Positions 53,705-63,841 of a stretch of 64,000 bases of DNA are shown here, in pieces. The stretch comes from Brumicola pallidula DSM 14239 = ACAM 615 (GTDB lineage: Bacteria > Pseudomonadota > Gammaproteobacteria > Enterobacterales > Alteromonadaceae). A model generated the notes under the pieces. That model was not told where the DNA came from and made no database searches. It was given only the letters and a program-made list of their open reading frames with translations. The position numbers and the translations under genes are program-made. Position 1 is the first letter of the stretch; each line of letters opens with the position of its first letter. The DNA is taken from NCBI RefSeq assembly GCF_000428905.1, contig NZ_KE386815.1, positions 372,816-436,815 on the forward strand, written 5' to 3'.

Positions 53705-54112
53705 ATTATTATTCCGCTACTGGTTTAAAAAGCCCCTGTAGATTATTACTGCAGAAGCATTAACGTACTGTGCTTGTATTATAGTGTGTAATTTATAAAT
53801 TCATACCAAAGAATTATCTACTTGGTTACTTCGAAACCTACAATTTCTTGCACAGTGCTAATACATCTTCCGTAACAATAATAACTTTATAGACTGTGTG
53901 CACGCTTTTTTATTAGTTTGGCTTCACTATAAGTTATACAGCATAATTCAGGTAGCTGATTGCAGGTAATCCTAGCTACCTGCAATGTAGACTAGCAATT
54001 TTCTTATATAAGCAATATATTGTAAGTAGCTTGATAAAAAAACAGCCACTGCTTTTATGTGTATTATGATCGCGCTGAATGCAAACCCACTCGCTAAAAA
54101 CTGGACAAAAAC
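53705..54112. other. Intergenic region between gshA and the Hpt gene
   Basis: A 408-bp gap between divergent genes. It must hold their promoters, but no clear -35/-10 pair, operator or RNA was recognised. Confidence 0.4.
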
Positions 54113-54676
54113 ATGTCGACTAATTTACCCATTCTTAATTATGACTTCGCATTAAACCAACTCGGTGGGAACGAAGCACTCTTGAGCAAAATGCTGGGTA
54201 GATTTGTCGATGAATTTGCAAACGTGCCCGCAGAGATAATTAGCCTTGTTCAAGCACATGACATTAAAAATGCAAAAATGAAAGTGCATACGGTGAAGGG
54301 GATATCCGGTAATATTGGACTTCAAGCACTATTCGATTGTGCAACTCGTTTTGATGTCGAATTAAGATCAGGCGAAGCGAGTGCCGCGATATTGGAGGAA
54401 TTCAGCAAACTCATTGACAACACCTGTCTTGAAATTCAACAAATGGAGCATAAAGAGCCACCAGAACTGCAACTAACGGCCTCAACTTTGCCACCTGAGA
54501 AATGTAAGTCTGACTTAATAGTGCGGCTAAAAAGAAACGAATTTATTGACGATGACACTTTATTAAATCTCATCGCTGGTTTGCGCCTAACTGAATCTGA
54601 TGCAAAGCACCTCATTCAGTTAATTGAGGAACTTCAATATCCTCAAGCAATAACAAAAATAGAAGAAAACACTTAA
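54113..54676 (+). CDS. Histidine phosphotransfer (Hpt) domain protein
   Basis: The 187-residue product has an N-terminal Hpt domain with the phosphoacceptor histidine H59 in MKVHTVKGISGNIGLQAL. The C-terminal part (about 120-187) is an extra, less conserved helical segment. Hpt domains relay phosphate in hybrid two-component systems; the partner kinase is not in the window. It precedes the pseudouridine synthase by 16 bp on the same strand. Confidence 0.85.
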   Translation: MSTNLPILNYDFALNQLGGNEALLSKMLGRFVDEFANVPAEIISLVQAHDIKNAKMKVHTVKGISGNIGLQALFDCATRFDVELRSGEASAAILEEFSKLIDNTCLEIQQMEHKEPPELQLTASTLPPEKCKSDLIVRLKRNEFIDDDTLLNLIAGLRLTESDAKHLIQLIEELQYPQAITKIEENT

Positions 54677-54692
54677 GCGTCCGCTAACAAAA

Positions 54693-55439
54693 ATGCTAAC
54701 ATTAGTGCTCGACAATCAAGATTTCATGGTACTTAATAAACCCAGCGGTATGCCTATGCATGATAGTGAAAATGCGATCATTCGCGTTGCTGAGTCGTTA
54801 TTTAATTATCAAAAACTATGGTTAATTCATCGCTTGGATACCGACACCTCAGGATGTATTCTGCTAGCGAAAACGAAACAAGCTGCATCTGAACTTTCAA
54901 AACAATTTGCCGAAAAGAATGTTCAAAAGTACTACATTGCAGTTATCGATAGTAAACCCAAAAAAAAACAAGGTACGATAAAAGGCGACATGAAAAAAGC
55001 GCGCAATGGTGATTGGAAATTAAGTACGAGCCAAGTTAATCCGGCAATCACACAATTTTTTAGTTTTTCGCTGCCAAATACAACAATAGAAACAGCGATC
55101 CACTCTGGACTGCAGACACCCCCTGAGCCAACTATTAAAAGTGCGCAAAGCCCAGCCATCAGGTTATGCATGGTCAAACCAATTAGTGGTAAAACACATC
55201 AAATTCGGGTTGCATTAAAGTCACTTGGCTCTCCAATTGTTGGTGATAAACGGTATAAAGGTACGCCATCGGACCGCTTATACTTGCACAGCTATGTTCT
55301 TCAATTTGCTTATAAAAACGAAATTTATAATGCCACTTGTTTGCCTGAGGCTGGTGTATTATTTGCTTGCAATTTAAACTCATTTTTCTCTCAAAATTCT
55401 GACCCACGGACAATGCAATGGCCGACACACAAAGCATAA
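54693..55439 (+). CDS. RluA-family pseudouridine synthase
   Basis: The 248-residue product carries the RluA catalytic motif WLIHRLDTDTSGCILLAK (about 48-65), with the nucleophilic aspartate, a KYYIAVI strand, and the C-terminal MVKPISGKTHQIRVALKSLGSPIVGDKRY block. There is no S4 domain. The RNA target cannot be told from sequence. It overlaps the next gene by 22 bp, so the two are probably co-translated. Confidence 0.9.
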   Translation: MLTLVLDNQDFMVLNKPSGMPMHDSENAIIRVAESLFNYQKLWLIHRLDTDTSGCILLAKTKQAASELSKQFAEKNVQKYYIAVIDSKPKKKQGTIKGDMKKARNGDWKLSTSQVNPAITQFFSFSLPNTTIETAIHSGLQTPPEPTIKSAQSPAIRLCMVKPISGKTHQIRVALKSLGSPIVGDKRYKGTPSDRLYLHSYVLQFAYKNEIYNATCLPEAGVLFACNLNSFFSQNSDPRTMQWPTHKA

Positions 55440-56401
55440 AAAAAATAGGTATTGTCGGCCGCGGGGCAATAGGCGTGAACATTGCATTTTACCTACAATC
55501 TGCAAAAAACATCAATACCACGCTGTTGGTTAGAGATCATTATGAACGGTCCGATGTACTCTCTTTGTCAACCCCCGACGAAATCATCCATTCTATTAAA
55601 TGTAACCAGGCTTATATTTCAGAGAGTTCTCTCAAACCGCTGGATATGATAATACTGCCCGTCAAGCAGTATCAAATAGAACGTATCTTGCAAGAAATTG
55701 CAGAAAAACTGGATCCAAAAACAACAATACTACTTTTGCACAACGGCATGGGTGGTATTGAGTTGGTGCAAATGTATTTACCCAACAATCCTTTACTGGT
55801 GGCCACCACCACTGATGGTGTTTATAAAACCTCACCGACTTGTTTTGTTCAAACCGCTGTAGGACAACTTGATATTGGTGTTATTTATAAACAAAGAGCA
55901 AACCAAGAAAGCTCTTATGAACAAAGCTCTTATGAACAAAGCTCTTATGAAGAAAACATAGTAGAAAACTACAACGATCCCAAAAGTAATTACATCAACT
56001 GTCTTCATCCACACCTTGTCTGGCGTAATGACATTGTATTTGCCTTATATCAAAAATTAGCTGTAAATGCAGTGATTAACCCGCTAACTGCATTGAAAAA
56101 CTGTAAAAATGGTGAATTAGTTAACTATTCAGAAGAAGTATCAAGAATAAAGGAAGAGATATTCGATTTGTACGAATTCATGGATCTACCCTTGGACAAC
56201 CATGCGCTCTCTCTGCATATTGACACCGTGATACAGCTCACAAAAGAAAATTACTCCTCAATGCATCAAGACTTTCAAAATGGGCGCGAGACAGAAGTAG
56301 AAGGTATCCTTGGATTTTTACTAGTAAAAGGTCATGAGACGGGGATGAAAATGGCGTATGTACAACAGCTATATGAACAAATAAAAGCTGCAAGCAAATA
56401 A
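55418..56401 (+). CDS. panE: 2-dehydropantoate 2-reductase
   Basis: The 327-residue product has the NADPH-binding KIGIVGRGAIGVNIAFYL at the N-terminus, an LLHNGMGGIE block (about 108-117) and KLAVNAVINPLTALKNCKNGEL (about 212-233), the family signature with the catalytic lysine. It reduces ketopantoate to pantoate for coenzyme A. At residues about 164-180 it contains three tandem SSYEQ units from a 15-bp DNA repeat (55910-55954), an insertion between the two domains. A terminator follows. Confidence 0.9.
   Translation: MADTQSIKKIGIVGRGAIGVNIAFYLQSAKNINTTLLVRDHYERSDVLSLSTPDEIIHSIKCNQAYISESSLKPLDMIILPVKQYQIERILQEIAEKLDPKTTILLLHNGMGGIELVQMYLPNNPLLVATTTDGVYKTSPTCFVQTAVGQLDIGVIYKQRANQESSYEQSSYEQSSYEENIVENYNDPKSNYINCLHPHLVWRNDIVFALYQKLAVNAVINPLTALKNCKNGELVNYSEEVSRIKEEIFDLYEFMDLPLDNHALSLHIDTVIQLTKENYSSMHQDFQNGRETEVEGILGFLLVKGHETGMKMAYVQQLYEQIKAASK
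55910..55954 (+). repeat. 15-bp tandem repeat within panE
   Basis: AGCTCTTATGAACAA is present twice exactly and a third time ending AAGAA. It encodes SSYEQ repeats and changes length in multiples of five residues. Confidence 0.9.
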
Positions 56402-56407
56402 TAATAA

Positions 56408-56441
56408 AAAAGCCTGAGCGGTTTAACCGTAACAGGCTTTT
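56408..56441. terminator. Terminator between panE and lysS
   Basis: AAAAGCCTG (56408-56416) pairs with CAGGCTTTT (56433-56441), with an inner CGGTTTAACCG hairpin. It lies between convergent genes and can serve both. Confidence 0.75.
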
Positions 56442-56482
56442 AGTGTTTCAACAGCAAATAAAATACATCGTCTTATGTCATT

Positions 56483-58024
56483 TTAATCCTGCGATTGTGG
56501 CTTCATGTGCGGGAATAAAATAACATCTTTGATGGTTGGGCTGTCAGTAAACAACATCACTAATCTGTCAATCCCGATACCTTCGCCTGCTGTTGGCGGT
56601 AAACCGTATTCCAATGCAGTAATGTAATCGTCATCAAAATGCATTGCTTCATCGTCGCCTGCATCTTTTTCTTGTACTTGCTTTTTAAAGCGATTTGCTT
56701 GGTCTTCAGAATCATTCAGCTCCGAAAAGCCATTTGCCAATTCTTTACCACCAACGAAAAACTCAAAACGGTCTGTCACAAACGAATTATCGTCATTGCG
56801 GCGTGCCAATGGAGAAACTTCCCATGGATATTGAGTAATAAAAGTAGGTTGATCAAGTTGTTCTTCAGCCGTTGCTTCAAAAATCTCACAAAGGTACTTA
56901 CCAGCGCCCCAGATACCGTCAACTGCTGGTTCTTTAATATGTAATTGCTTAGCCATCGCTTTAAGTTCTGGCAGATGATTTTCAGGATCATTAATCGCCG
57001 CTACATTCGCATCAGGCCAATACTTTAAAACAGCATCACCCATGCTTAAACGCTGGAAAGGTTGAGCAAAGTCATATTCTTTTGTTTCAAGCACCTCACC
57101 TTCGGCATTTGTCACTGTGTTGGTAATTATTGACGTACCCATAACAGTCTCTGCAAGATAACGTAACATTTCTTCTGTTAAGTTCATCAAGTCGTTGAAG
57201 TCAGCATATGCTTGATAAAATTCAAGCATGGTGAATTCAGGATTATGACGAGTGGATAAGCCCTCATTACGGAAATTACGGTTAATTTCGAAAACACGCT
57301 CAAAACCACCCACAACCAAACGCTTCAAATAAAGCTCAGGGGCAATACGCAGATACATATCTATATCTAATGCATTGTGGTGTGTCGTAAATGGTTTTGC
57401 TGTTGCACCACCCGGGATGACTTGCAGCATAGGTGTTTCGACTTCCATAAATTGGCGCTCAGTGAGAAAGTTACGGATACCGCTGACTATCTGGCTACGA
57501 ATTTTAAATGTCTTGCGCGTATCCGGATTCGTGATCAAATCTACATAACGTTGACGATACTTAGTTTCTTGATCAGCCAAACCGTGGAATTTTTCAGGCA
57601 AAGGACGCAATGCTTTTGTTAATAACTGATATTCAGCCATATCAACATATAAGTCGCCTTTACCTGATTTATGTAAAATGCCGCTAACACCAATGATGTC
57701 CCCAATATCTAAAGATCCATATCTGGCTTTAATGTCTTTTTGCGTATCTTTGGACGCATAAGACTGAATTTGCCCGGTCATGTCCTGCAAGACCATAAAC
57801 GGCCCTCGTTTCGCCATAATACGACCCGCAATGCTGAAAATATTTGCTTGTTCGGCTAACGTTTCTTTTTCTTTATCACCAAAGGCTGTCTGCAAATCTT
57901 GTGCATAATGCTTACGATCAAATTGATTTGGAAAACCGTTAGAAGGGCAGTTTTCGCGTATTTGCGCTAACTTGCCACGACGCTCGGCAATCAACTTATT
58001 TTCATCTTGCTGATGGTCACTCAT
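56483..58024 (-). CDS. lysS: Lysyl-tRNA synthetase, class II
   Basis: The 513-residue product has the OB-fold anticodon-binding domain ([27 protein letters not shown], about 63-90) and the class II core: motif 1 near [21 protein letters not shown], motif 2 around [23 protein letters not shown] (about 263-285) and motif 3 [13 protein letters not shown] (about 485). It charges tRNA-Lys. It lies 27 bp after prfB on the same strand, the order found in E. coli. Confidence 0.97.
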   Translation of the reverse strand: MSDHQQDENKLIAERRGKLAQIRENCPSNGFPNQFDRKHYAQDLQTAFGDKEKETLAEQANIFSIAGRIMAKRGPFMVLQDMTGQIQSYASKDTQKDIKARYGSLDIGDIIGVSGILHKSGKGDLYVDMAEYQLLTKALRPLPEKFHGLADQETKYRQRYVDLITNPDTRKTFKIRSQIVSGIRNFLTERQFMEVETPMLQVIPGGATAKPFTTHHNALDIDMYLRIAPELYLKRLVVGGFERVFEINRNFRNEGLSTRHNPEFTMLEFYQAYADFNDLMNLTEEMLRYLAETVMGTSIITNTVTNAEGEVLETKEYDFAQPFQRLSMGDAVLKYWPDANVAAINDPENHLPELKAMAKQLHIKEPAVDGIWGAGKYLCEIFEATAEEQLDQPTFITQYPWEVSPLARRNDDNSFVTDRFEFFVGGKELANGFSELNDSEDQANRFKKQVQEKDAGDDEAMHFDDDYITALEYGLPPTAGEGIGIDRLVMLFTDSPTIKDVILFPHMKPQSQD

Positions 58025-58050
58025 GAGTAGTCCTGTTAATTGCTATGTTA

Positions 58051-59149
58051 CTAAAGGCCAGACTTTAAGCTGGCTTCAATGAATTTATCTAAATCGCCAT
58101 CCAATACGGCTTGTGTATTTCTTGTTTCAACGCCGGTTCGTAAGTCTTTAATACGAGAATCATCTAATACGTAAGAGCGTATTTGGCTACCCCAGCCGAT
58201 GTCAGACTTACCATCTTCCATTACTTGTTTTGCTGCGTTTTGTTTTTGTAGCTCGTATTCGTATAGTTTGGCTTTTAATTGTTTAAATGCTTGGTCTTTA
58301 TTTTTATGCTGCGAGCGGTCATTTTGACATTGCACGACAATGTTGGTTGGCAAATGCGTTATTCGTACAGCAGAATCTGTTCTGTTAACGTGTTGACCAC
58401 CTGCGCCAGACGCGCGATATGTGTCTATGCGGATGTCTGCTGGATTAATTTCAATTTCAATATCATCACTCACCTCTGGGTAAGCAAATGCCGATGCAAA
58501 AGATGTGTGTCGGCGACTGCCTGAGTCAAAAGGCGACTTTCGAACAAGCCTATGCACGCCAGTTTCTGTGCGTAACCATCCAAAGGCATACTCGCCCCCA
58601 AAACGTATCGTTGCGCCTTTGATGCCGGCAACATCACCAGCAGAAACTTCGATCAGTTCAGTTTTGAAACCGTGCGCCTCACCCCATCGCAAATACATGC
58701 GCAGTAACATATTCGCCCAATCTTGCGCTTCTGTGCCGCCCGAGCCTGACTGTATATCCAAATAACCATCGTTAGCATCATTAGGACCGGAAAACATTCT
58801 TCTGAATTCAAGCTTTTCCAAAGACACAACTAATTCTTTTAATTCTGTTTGTACATCATTTAAGGTTTCTTCATCGTCAGCTTCAACGGCAAGCTCAAGA
58901 AGACCTTCAACGTCATCTGTGCCTTGAGTCAGCTTATGAATAGTGAAAACCACGTCTTCAAGTAATACTTTTTCTTTGCCTAAGGCTTGAGCTTGCTCTG
59001 GATTAGTCCAAACATCAGGATTTTCAAGCTCTCTTGAGACTTCTTCTAAACGCTCTACTTTGACATCAAGGTCAAAGATACCCCCGAAGCGATTCAGTTC
59101 TTTGACGAACATCGGCAATAGCGGCATGAATTGGATTAATTTCGAACAT
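58051..59149 (-). CDS. prfB: Peptide chain release factor 2, made by programmed +1 frameshift
   Basis: ATG 59149 begins [20 protein letters not shown] and reaches codon 25 followed by TGA at 59074-59072. The sequence CGGGGGTATCTTTGAC (an internal Shine-Dalgarno-like GGGGG, CTT slip codon, TGA, C) is the classical RF2 frameshift site; after +1 slippage the frame continues [20 protein letters not shown] to the end, for 365 residues, the same length as E. coli RF2. SPFDS (about residue 205) reads UGA/UAA stops and [16 protein letters not shown] (about 249-264) catalyses release. Frameshifting provides autoregulation by RF2 level. A downstream in-frame ATG in the second frame exists but would lose the natural N-terminus. 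Confidence 0.97.
59072..59088 (-). promoter_or_regulatory. Programmed +1 frameshift site of prfB
   Basis: Contains the GGGGG stretch acting as an internal Shine-Dalgarno, the CTT slip codon and the in-frame TGA followed by C. Confidence 0.95.
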
Positions 59150-59295
59150 ATATGACTATTTTGACTAAAAAATTGAGAGCATGGATATTACAGAATTTAT
59201 GATGAATTTAATAGGTGGAACAAGGTGCAAATAACCAGAAAGCCGAAATTTTATGTTCAAAGCGATCTGCAACCTTGTGAATTATTAAAATTAAG

Positions 59296-59868
59296 CTATT
59301 TTGCTGCCTGCAGAAGTGCTTCGGCCAATGTGTGACCAATTGCATACAGGTTTGTTTTGGTTTTTTCATCAACCACGTTTTGTTCCTCATCTACTAATTT
59401 TCCAATACCGCCAACAGCTAACTGATTTGGTAAAACATGCATGCCAATATTCCCCAATAACATGCGCAGAGGCACTAAGCCTCTTATGCCACCTAAAGCG
59501 CCCGAAGAAGTAGCAATTATAGCGGCATATTTGCCCTTAAAAGCTTGCAACGGTTTTTCTCCTTCTTCCTTACGTGACGCCCAATCAATCGCATTTTTTA
59601 ATAACCCGCTATAACCACTGTTATATTCAGGATTAGCAATAATAAAACCATCGTGGGACATTAGCAGTTGCTTGAACTTTTTGGCATTTTCAGGAAGACC
59701 ATGAGCTGCTTCAAGATCTTCGTTAAAAATCGGCATATCGAACTCTGACATGTCAATAACGGTTACCTCAATACCATCCTGATTGGCTCCTTTAGCTGCA
59801 CATTTAGCAATGCTGAAGTTATATGATTTTTTGCGACCGCTGCCGGCAAAGGCAAGTATTTTTGGCAT
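59296..59868 (-). CDS. NAD(P)H-dependent FMN reductase (ChrR/azoreductase-like)
   Basis: The 190-residue product shows AFAGSGRKKSYNFSIAKCAA (FMN phosphate loop, about 5-24), DMPIFNEDLE and IANPEYNSGYSGLLKNAIDWASR (about 77-99), the flavodoxin-like signature of the NADPH-dependent FMN reductase family. It reduces quinones or similar acceptors in the cytoplasm; the natural substrate is unknown. Confidence 0.9.
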   Translation of the reverse strand: MPKILAFAGSGRKKSYNFSIAKCAAKGANQDGIEVTVIDMSEFDMPIFNEDLEAAHGLPENAKKFKQLLMSHDGFIIANPEYNSGYSGLLKNAIDWASRKEEGEKPLQAFKGKYAAIIATSSGALGGIRGLVPLRMLLGNIGMHVLPNQLAVGGIGKLVDEEQNVVDEKTKTNLYAIGHTLAEALLQAAK

Positions 59869-59932
59869 ATTAATTCCTGTAAATTAATCAATTATTATAT
59901 AAGGTCAAATAAGGTCTTTTTAGCACGTAAAC

Positions 59933-61666
59933 CTACATGGCTTCTAAGGTGTCAATGCCTAAGATATCAAGTCCTGCTTTTAATGTTTTCGCTGTTAATG
60001 CGCATAAACCTAAACGGCTGTTTCTATCTTTCTCACCGACTTCTGGTTTTAACACCGGATTAGCTTCGTAGAATCGCATGAATAAACTCGCAACTTCATA
60101 CAAATAAGCACACATAATATGCGGTGTCGCTTCTTTACATACTGATTCAAGTACTTCATCAAATTGCATTAACTTAACAACCAGATCATGCTCTTGAATT
60201 GAAACGACTGACACTGCAGCAAAATATGTATCCATATCTTGCTGTGCATTTCTAAAAATGCTCTTTACACGTGTATAGGCATATTGCAAATAAGGAGCCG
60301 TGTTGCCTTCGAAGCTCAACATCGTATTCCAATCAAAAATGTAATCAGTTGTTCTATTTTTGCTCAAGTCAGCGTATTTTACAGCACCAATACCGACTGT
60401 TTCTGCAACGTGCTGTTTAGCGCTGATGCTTAGACCCGATTCGCGCTGACTAATTAACACCGCGGCTCGTTCAATAGCTTCATCAAGTAGGTCTGATAAT
60501 TTTATGGTTTGACCAGAGCGAGTTCGGAACGGCTTATTATCTTTGCCTAACATCATACCAAAGGGGCAATGCTCGTAGCTGTCATTGGCAGACAAATAAC
60601 CCGCTTTACGCGCGACTATTTCTGTTTGTTTGAAGTGCAGTGCTTGTCTGGCATCAGTAAATATTAAGGTTCTTTGTGCTTTCAATTGGCTTGCGCGATA
60701 TCGAATTGCGGCTAAATCGGTGGTTGCATATAAGTAACCGCCGCCGGATTTCTGCACTATGTAAACAGCAGGCTCACCTTCTTTATTTATCATTTCAGGC
60801 ATAAAAACAACCTTCGCGCCTTGGCATTCAACAGCAATACCTTTCTCGGTTAGGTCGCTAAGCACATTCGCTAAATCATGGTTATAACTGCTTTCTCCCA
60901 TGATATGCTCGCGTTTGAGGCTAACATTAAGCTTTTTATATACGTCTTCACTGTGCTGAATTGAGATATCGATAAACTGTTGCCAAAGTGCCAAACAAGC
61001 ACTATCTCCGCTTTGCAGTTGAACCACGTAATCACGAGCGCGATCGGCAAAACCATCTTCGTTATCAAATCTAACTTTAGCTTCACGATAAAAGTCTTCC
61101 AGATCAGAAAGTGCGGTTTCAGCGAAAGATGATTTTTGTAATTTATCATTCAAATGAGCGAGTAACATACCAAACTGTGTGCCCCAATCGCCCATGTGAT
61201 TTTGGCGAATAACCTTGTGCCCTAAATACTCCAACACATTAACAACGGCATCACCGATGATAGTGCTTCTTAGATGCCCTACATGCATTTCTTTAGCAAG
61301 GTTTGGAGACGAATAGTCCACTACAATAGTTTTACTTTCATGCGCCTCAATGGTCAGTTTTTTATCTTGCAAAGCACGCTCACACCAAGCCGACAACCAT
61401 TCATCTTTTAGGTAAATATTAATAAAACCAGGTCCTGCAACTTCCAGCTTGCTAGCTATATCATCCAATTTCACATTAGCTAAAATTTGCTCTGCAATAT
61501 CGCGTGGCTTCTGTTTTAACTGCTTTGCTAATGCCATCGCACCGTTAAATTGGTACTCACCAAAGTCAGGTCTTGTGCTTCTGCTCAACGGAATACGAGC
61601 ATCATCAATACCCATTGCTTGAATAGCGTGGGAAAATCTAGCGCTGAGTAAATTATGAATATTCAT
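59933..61666 (-). CDS. argS: Arginyl-tRNA synthetase
   Basis: The 577-residue product starts with the ArgRS-specific N-terminal domain, followed by VDYSSPNLAKEMHVGHLRSTIIGD (about 112-135) containing the HIGH-like HVGH, the catalytic core with GDWGTQFGMLLAHL, and the C-terminal anticodon domain with PYLQYAYTRVKSIFR (about 456-470) and RFYEANPV. It charges tRNA-Arg. It lies 12 bp after prfC on the same strand. Confidence 0.97.
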   Translation of the reverse strand: MNIHNLLSARFSHAIQAMGIDDARIPLSRSTRPDFGEYQFNGAMALAKQLKQKPRDIAEQILANVKLDDIASKLEVAGPGFINIYLKDEWLSAWCERALQDKKLTIEAHESKTIVVDYSSPNLAKEMHVGHLRSTIIGDAVVNVLEYLGHKVIRQNHMGDWGTQFGMLLAHLNDKLQKSSFAETALSDLEDFYREAKVRFDNEDGFADRARDYVVQLQSGDSACLALWQQFIDISIQHSEDVYKKLNVSLKREHIMGESSYNHDLANVLSDLTEKGIAVECQGAKVVFMPEMINKEGEPAVYIVQKSGGGYLYATTDLAAIRYRASQLKAQRTLIFTDARQALHFKQTEIVARKAGYLSANDSYEHCPFGMMLGKDNKPFRTRSGQTIKLSDLLDEAIERAAVLISQRESGLSISAKQHVAETVGIGAVKYADLSKNRTTDYIFDWNTMLSFEGNTAPYLQYAYTRVKSIFRNAQQDMDTYFAAVSVVSIQEHDLVVKLMQFDEVLESVCKEATPHIMCAYLYEVASLFMRFYEANPVLKPEVGEKDRNSRLGLCALTAKTLKAGLDILGIDTLEAM

Positions 61667-61678
61667 ATTGTAGTAAAC

Positions 61679-63256
61679 CTAGTGTTCTCTGGTAGTGGTG
61701 AATTGGATATGTGGATAGCGCTCTTGTGACAAAGACAAATTGACCATAGTTGGTGCAATATAAGCCAAATTACCGCCGCCGTCTAAAGCTAAATTCACCT
61801 CAGATTTGCGCCGAAATTCGTCTAACTTGCGGGCATCGTCGCAATATACCCAACGCGCAGTAGACACGGCAATACCCTCATAAATGGCATCTACGTTGTA
61901 TTCAGCCTTAAGCCTAGAGACGACCACGTCAAATTGCAGAACACCTACCGCACCTACAATTAAGTCATTGTTTTGCAATGGTCTAAATACCTGCACTGCG
62001 CCCTCTTCAGAGAGCTGTATTAAGCCTTTTTGTAATTGTTTTTGTTTTAGAGGATCTCGCAGCCGAATACGCTTAAACAATTCGGGAGCGAAGTTAGGAA
62101 TACCCGTAAATCGATATTTTTCACCCGAGGTGAATGTGTCGCCGATTTTAATCGAGCCATGGTTATGTAAACCAATAATATCGCCTGCATAAGCCTCTTG
62201 CAGTAAGCTTCTATCGCCAGCTAAGAAGGTCACGGCGTCCGCTATGCGCACATCTTTGCCTATACGACTATGGTACATTTTCATGCCTTTCTCATATCTA
62301 CCCGACACAACGCGACAAAAAGCAATCCTATCACGATGTTTAGGATCCATATTTGCTTGAATTTTAAAGATAAAACCACTGAAATTTTGGTCGCTGCTGT
62401 CGACACGTCCGGTATCATGTTCTCGGCTCTGTGGCTTGGGAGCCCATTCAATTAATCCATCCAGCATGTGGTCAACGCCAAAGTTGCCTAACGCTGTACC
62501 AAAGTAAACCGGTGTTAATTCACCAGCCAAGAACGCCTCAAGATCGAATTCGTTGGATGCGCCCTGCACTAATTCCAGCATATCTCGTAATTCTTTAGCA
62601 TAAACACCTATAGCAGTATCCAGCTCCGGATTATGTAATCCTTTGATAATTTTTGTTTCTTGAATTGTATGACCTTGACCTGTTTTATACAAAATAGTTT
62701 CGTCACGCAATAAGTGATAAACACCTTTAAATTCTTTACCCATACCGATTGGCCAGGTAATAGGTGCACACTTAATCTTTAAGATATCTTCAACTTCATC
62801 TAATAAGTCGATAGGATCTCTGGTATCTCTGTCTAACTTATTTATGAAGGTAATAATTGGCGTATCACGCAAACGAGTGACTTCCATAAGCTTTATTGTG
62901 CGGGCCTCAACTCCCTTTGCAGCATCTATGACCATTAAGCAACTATCAACTGCCGTTAATGTTCTGTAGGTGTCTTCTGAGAAGTCTTCATGACCTGGAG
63001 TATCAAGTAAGTTAATTAAGTGATCTTGATATGGAAACTGCATAACCGAGGTGGTCACCGAGATGCCCCGCTCTTTCTCCATTTCCATCCAGTCAGATTT
63101 GGCATGCTGTCCAGATTTTTTACCTTTGATCGTGCCCGCAACCTGTATGGCATTTCCGAACAACAATACTTTTTCTGTAATAGTGGTTTTACCCGCATCA
63201 GGGTGAGAAATAATCGCGAAAGTACGACGTTTCTCTATCTCACTTTGGTAACTCAT
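61679..63256 (-). CDS. prfC: Peptide chain release factor 3
   Basis: The 525-residue translational GTPase shows [21 protein letters not shown] (G1, about 11-31), [10 protein letters not shown] (G2), [16 protein letters not shown] (G3) and FINKLDR (G4), with the RF3-specific C-terminal domains. It recycles RF1 and RF2 from the ribosome. It belongs to the holD-rimI-prfC neighbourhood. Confidence 0.97.
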   Translation of the reverse strand: MSYQSEIEKRRTFAIISHPDAGKTTITEKVLLFGNAIQVAGTIKGKKSGQHAKSDWMEMEKERGISVTTSVMQFPYQDHLINLLDTPGHEDFSEDTYRTLTAVDSCLMVIDAAKGVEARTIKLMEVTRLRDTPIITFINKLDRDTRDPIDLLDEVEDILKIKCAPITWPIGMGKEFKGVYHLLRDETILYKTGQGHTIQETKIIKGLHNPELDTAIGVYAKELRDMLELVQGASNEFDLEAFLAGELTPVYFGTALGNFGVDHMLDGLIEWAPKPQSREHDTGRVDSSDQNFSGFIFKIQANMDPKHRDRIAFCRVVSGRYEKGMKMYHSRIGKDVRIADAVTFLAGDRSLLQEAYAGDIIGLHNHGSIKIGDTFTSGEKYRFTGIPNFAPELFKRIRLRDPLKQKQLQKGLIQLSEEGAVQVFRPLQNNDLIVGAVGVLQFDVVVSRLKAEYNVDAIYEGIAVSTARWVYCDDARKLDEFRRKSEVNLALDGGGNLAYIAPTMVNLSLSQERYPHIQFTTTREH

Positions 63257-63355
63257 AATATCTCGTTAAGTTGGCGTAAATTAAAGGGCGCAAATTCAAA
63301 GGCCCGAATTGTACCCTCTTCGAGACTTTTTTTGAATGCTAAATGAAGATAAAGG

Positions 63356-63841
63356 CTATAAGATTTTTTTCATGATGTAGGCATGTTCTCGGGGTGCAAT
63401 GACCGTAATTTTATTATTGATATGTGTCACATGTTCCTGACCTCTTTCGGTTTCATAATAATTTTTACGTTGGCCGATGAGTTCAAATCCCATTGAACGG
63501 TAAAGTTCGATAGCAGGCGTGTTACTAAATCGTACTTCTAAATAGATAACAATTTGCTGCATTTGGGTCGCTAGGATAAATGATGATTGAATTAATTGTC
63601 GACCGATACCCTTATTTCGCTGATTAACTTGCACTGTGATATCTTCGATTGTTAATTCGTCTAAAATACTCGACAACAACACAAAGCCAACCGTAATTTC
63701 ATTTTTCTTGGCGACTAAAGAAATACTGTTTAAGGCGCTTTTTTCAAACGTACTATACGCCCAAGGATTCACTCTATCAGTTTTAAAGATACAATAAGCA
63801 AGCGCAACCTCTGCCTCAGTAAACGCTGATATTACGACCAT
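63356..63841 (-). CDS. rimI: Ribosomal-protein-alanine N-acetyltransferase
   Basis: The start chosen is ATG 63841 (MVVISAFTEAEVALAYCIFK), overlapping the end of holD by 10 bp; a start farther upstream would lie inside holD. The GNAT fold is visible in ELTIEDITVQVNQRNKGIGRQLI (the acetyl-CoA-binding QRNKGIGRQL) and LEVRFSNTPAIELYRSMGFELIGQRKNYY near the C-terminus. RimI acetylates the N-terminus of protein S18. Confidence 0.9.
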   Translation of the reverse strand: MVVISAFTEAEVALAYCIFKTDRVNPWAYSTFEKSALNSISLVAKKNEITVGFVLLSSILDELTIEDITVQVNQRNKGIGRQLIQSSFILATQMQQIVIYLEVRFSNTPAIELYRSMGFELIGQRKNYYETERGQEHVTHINNKITVIAPREHAYIMKKIL

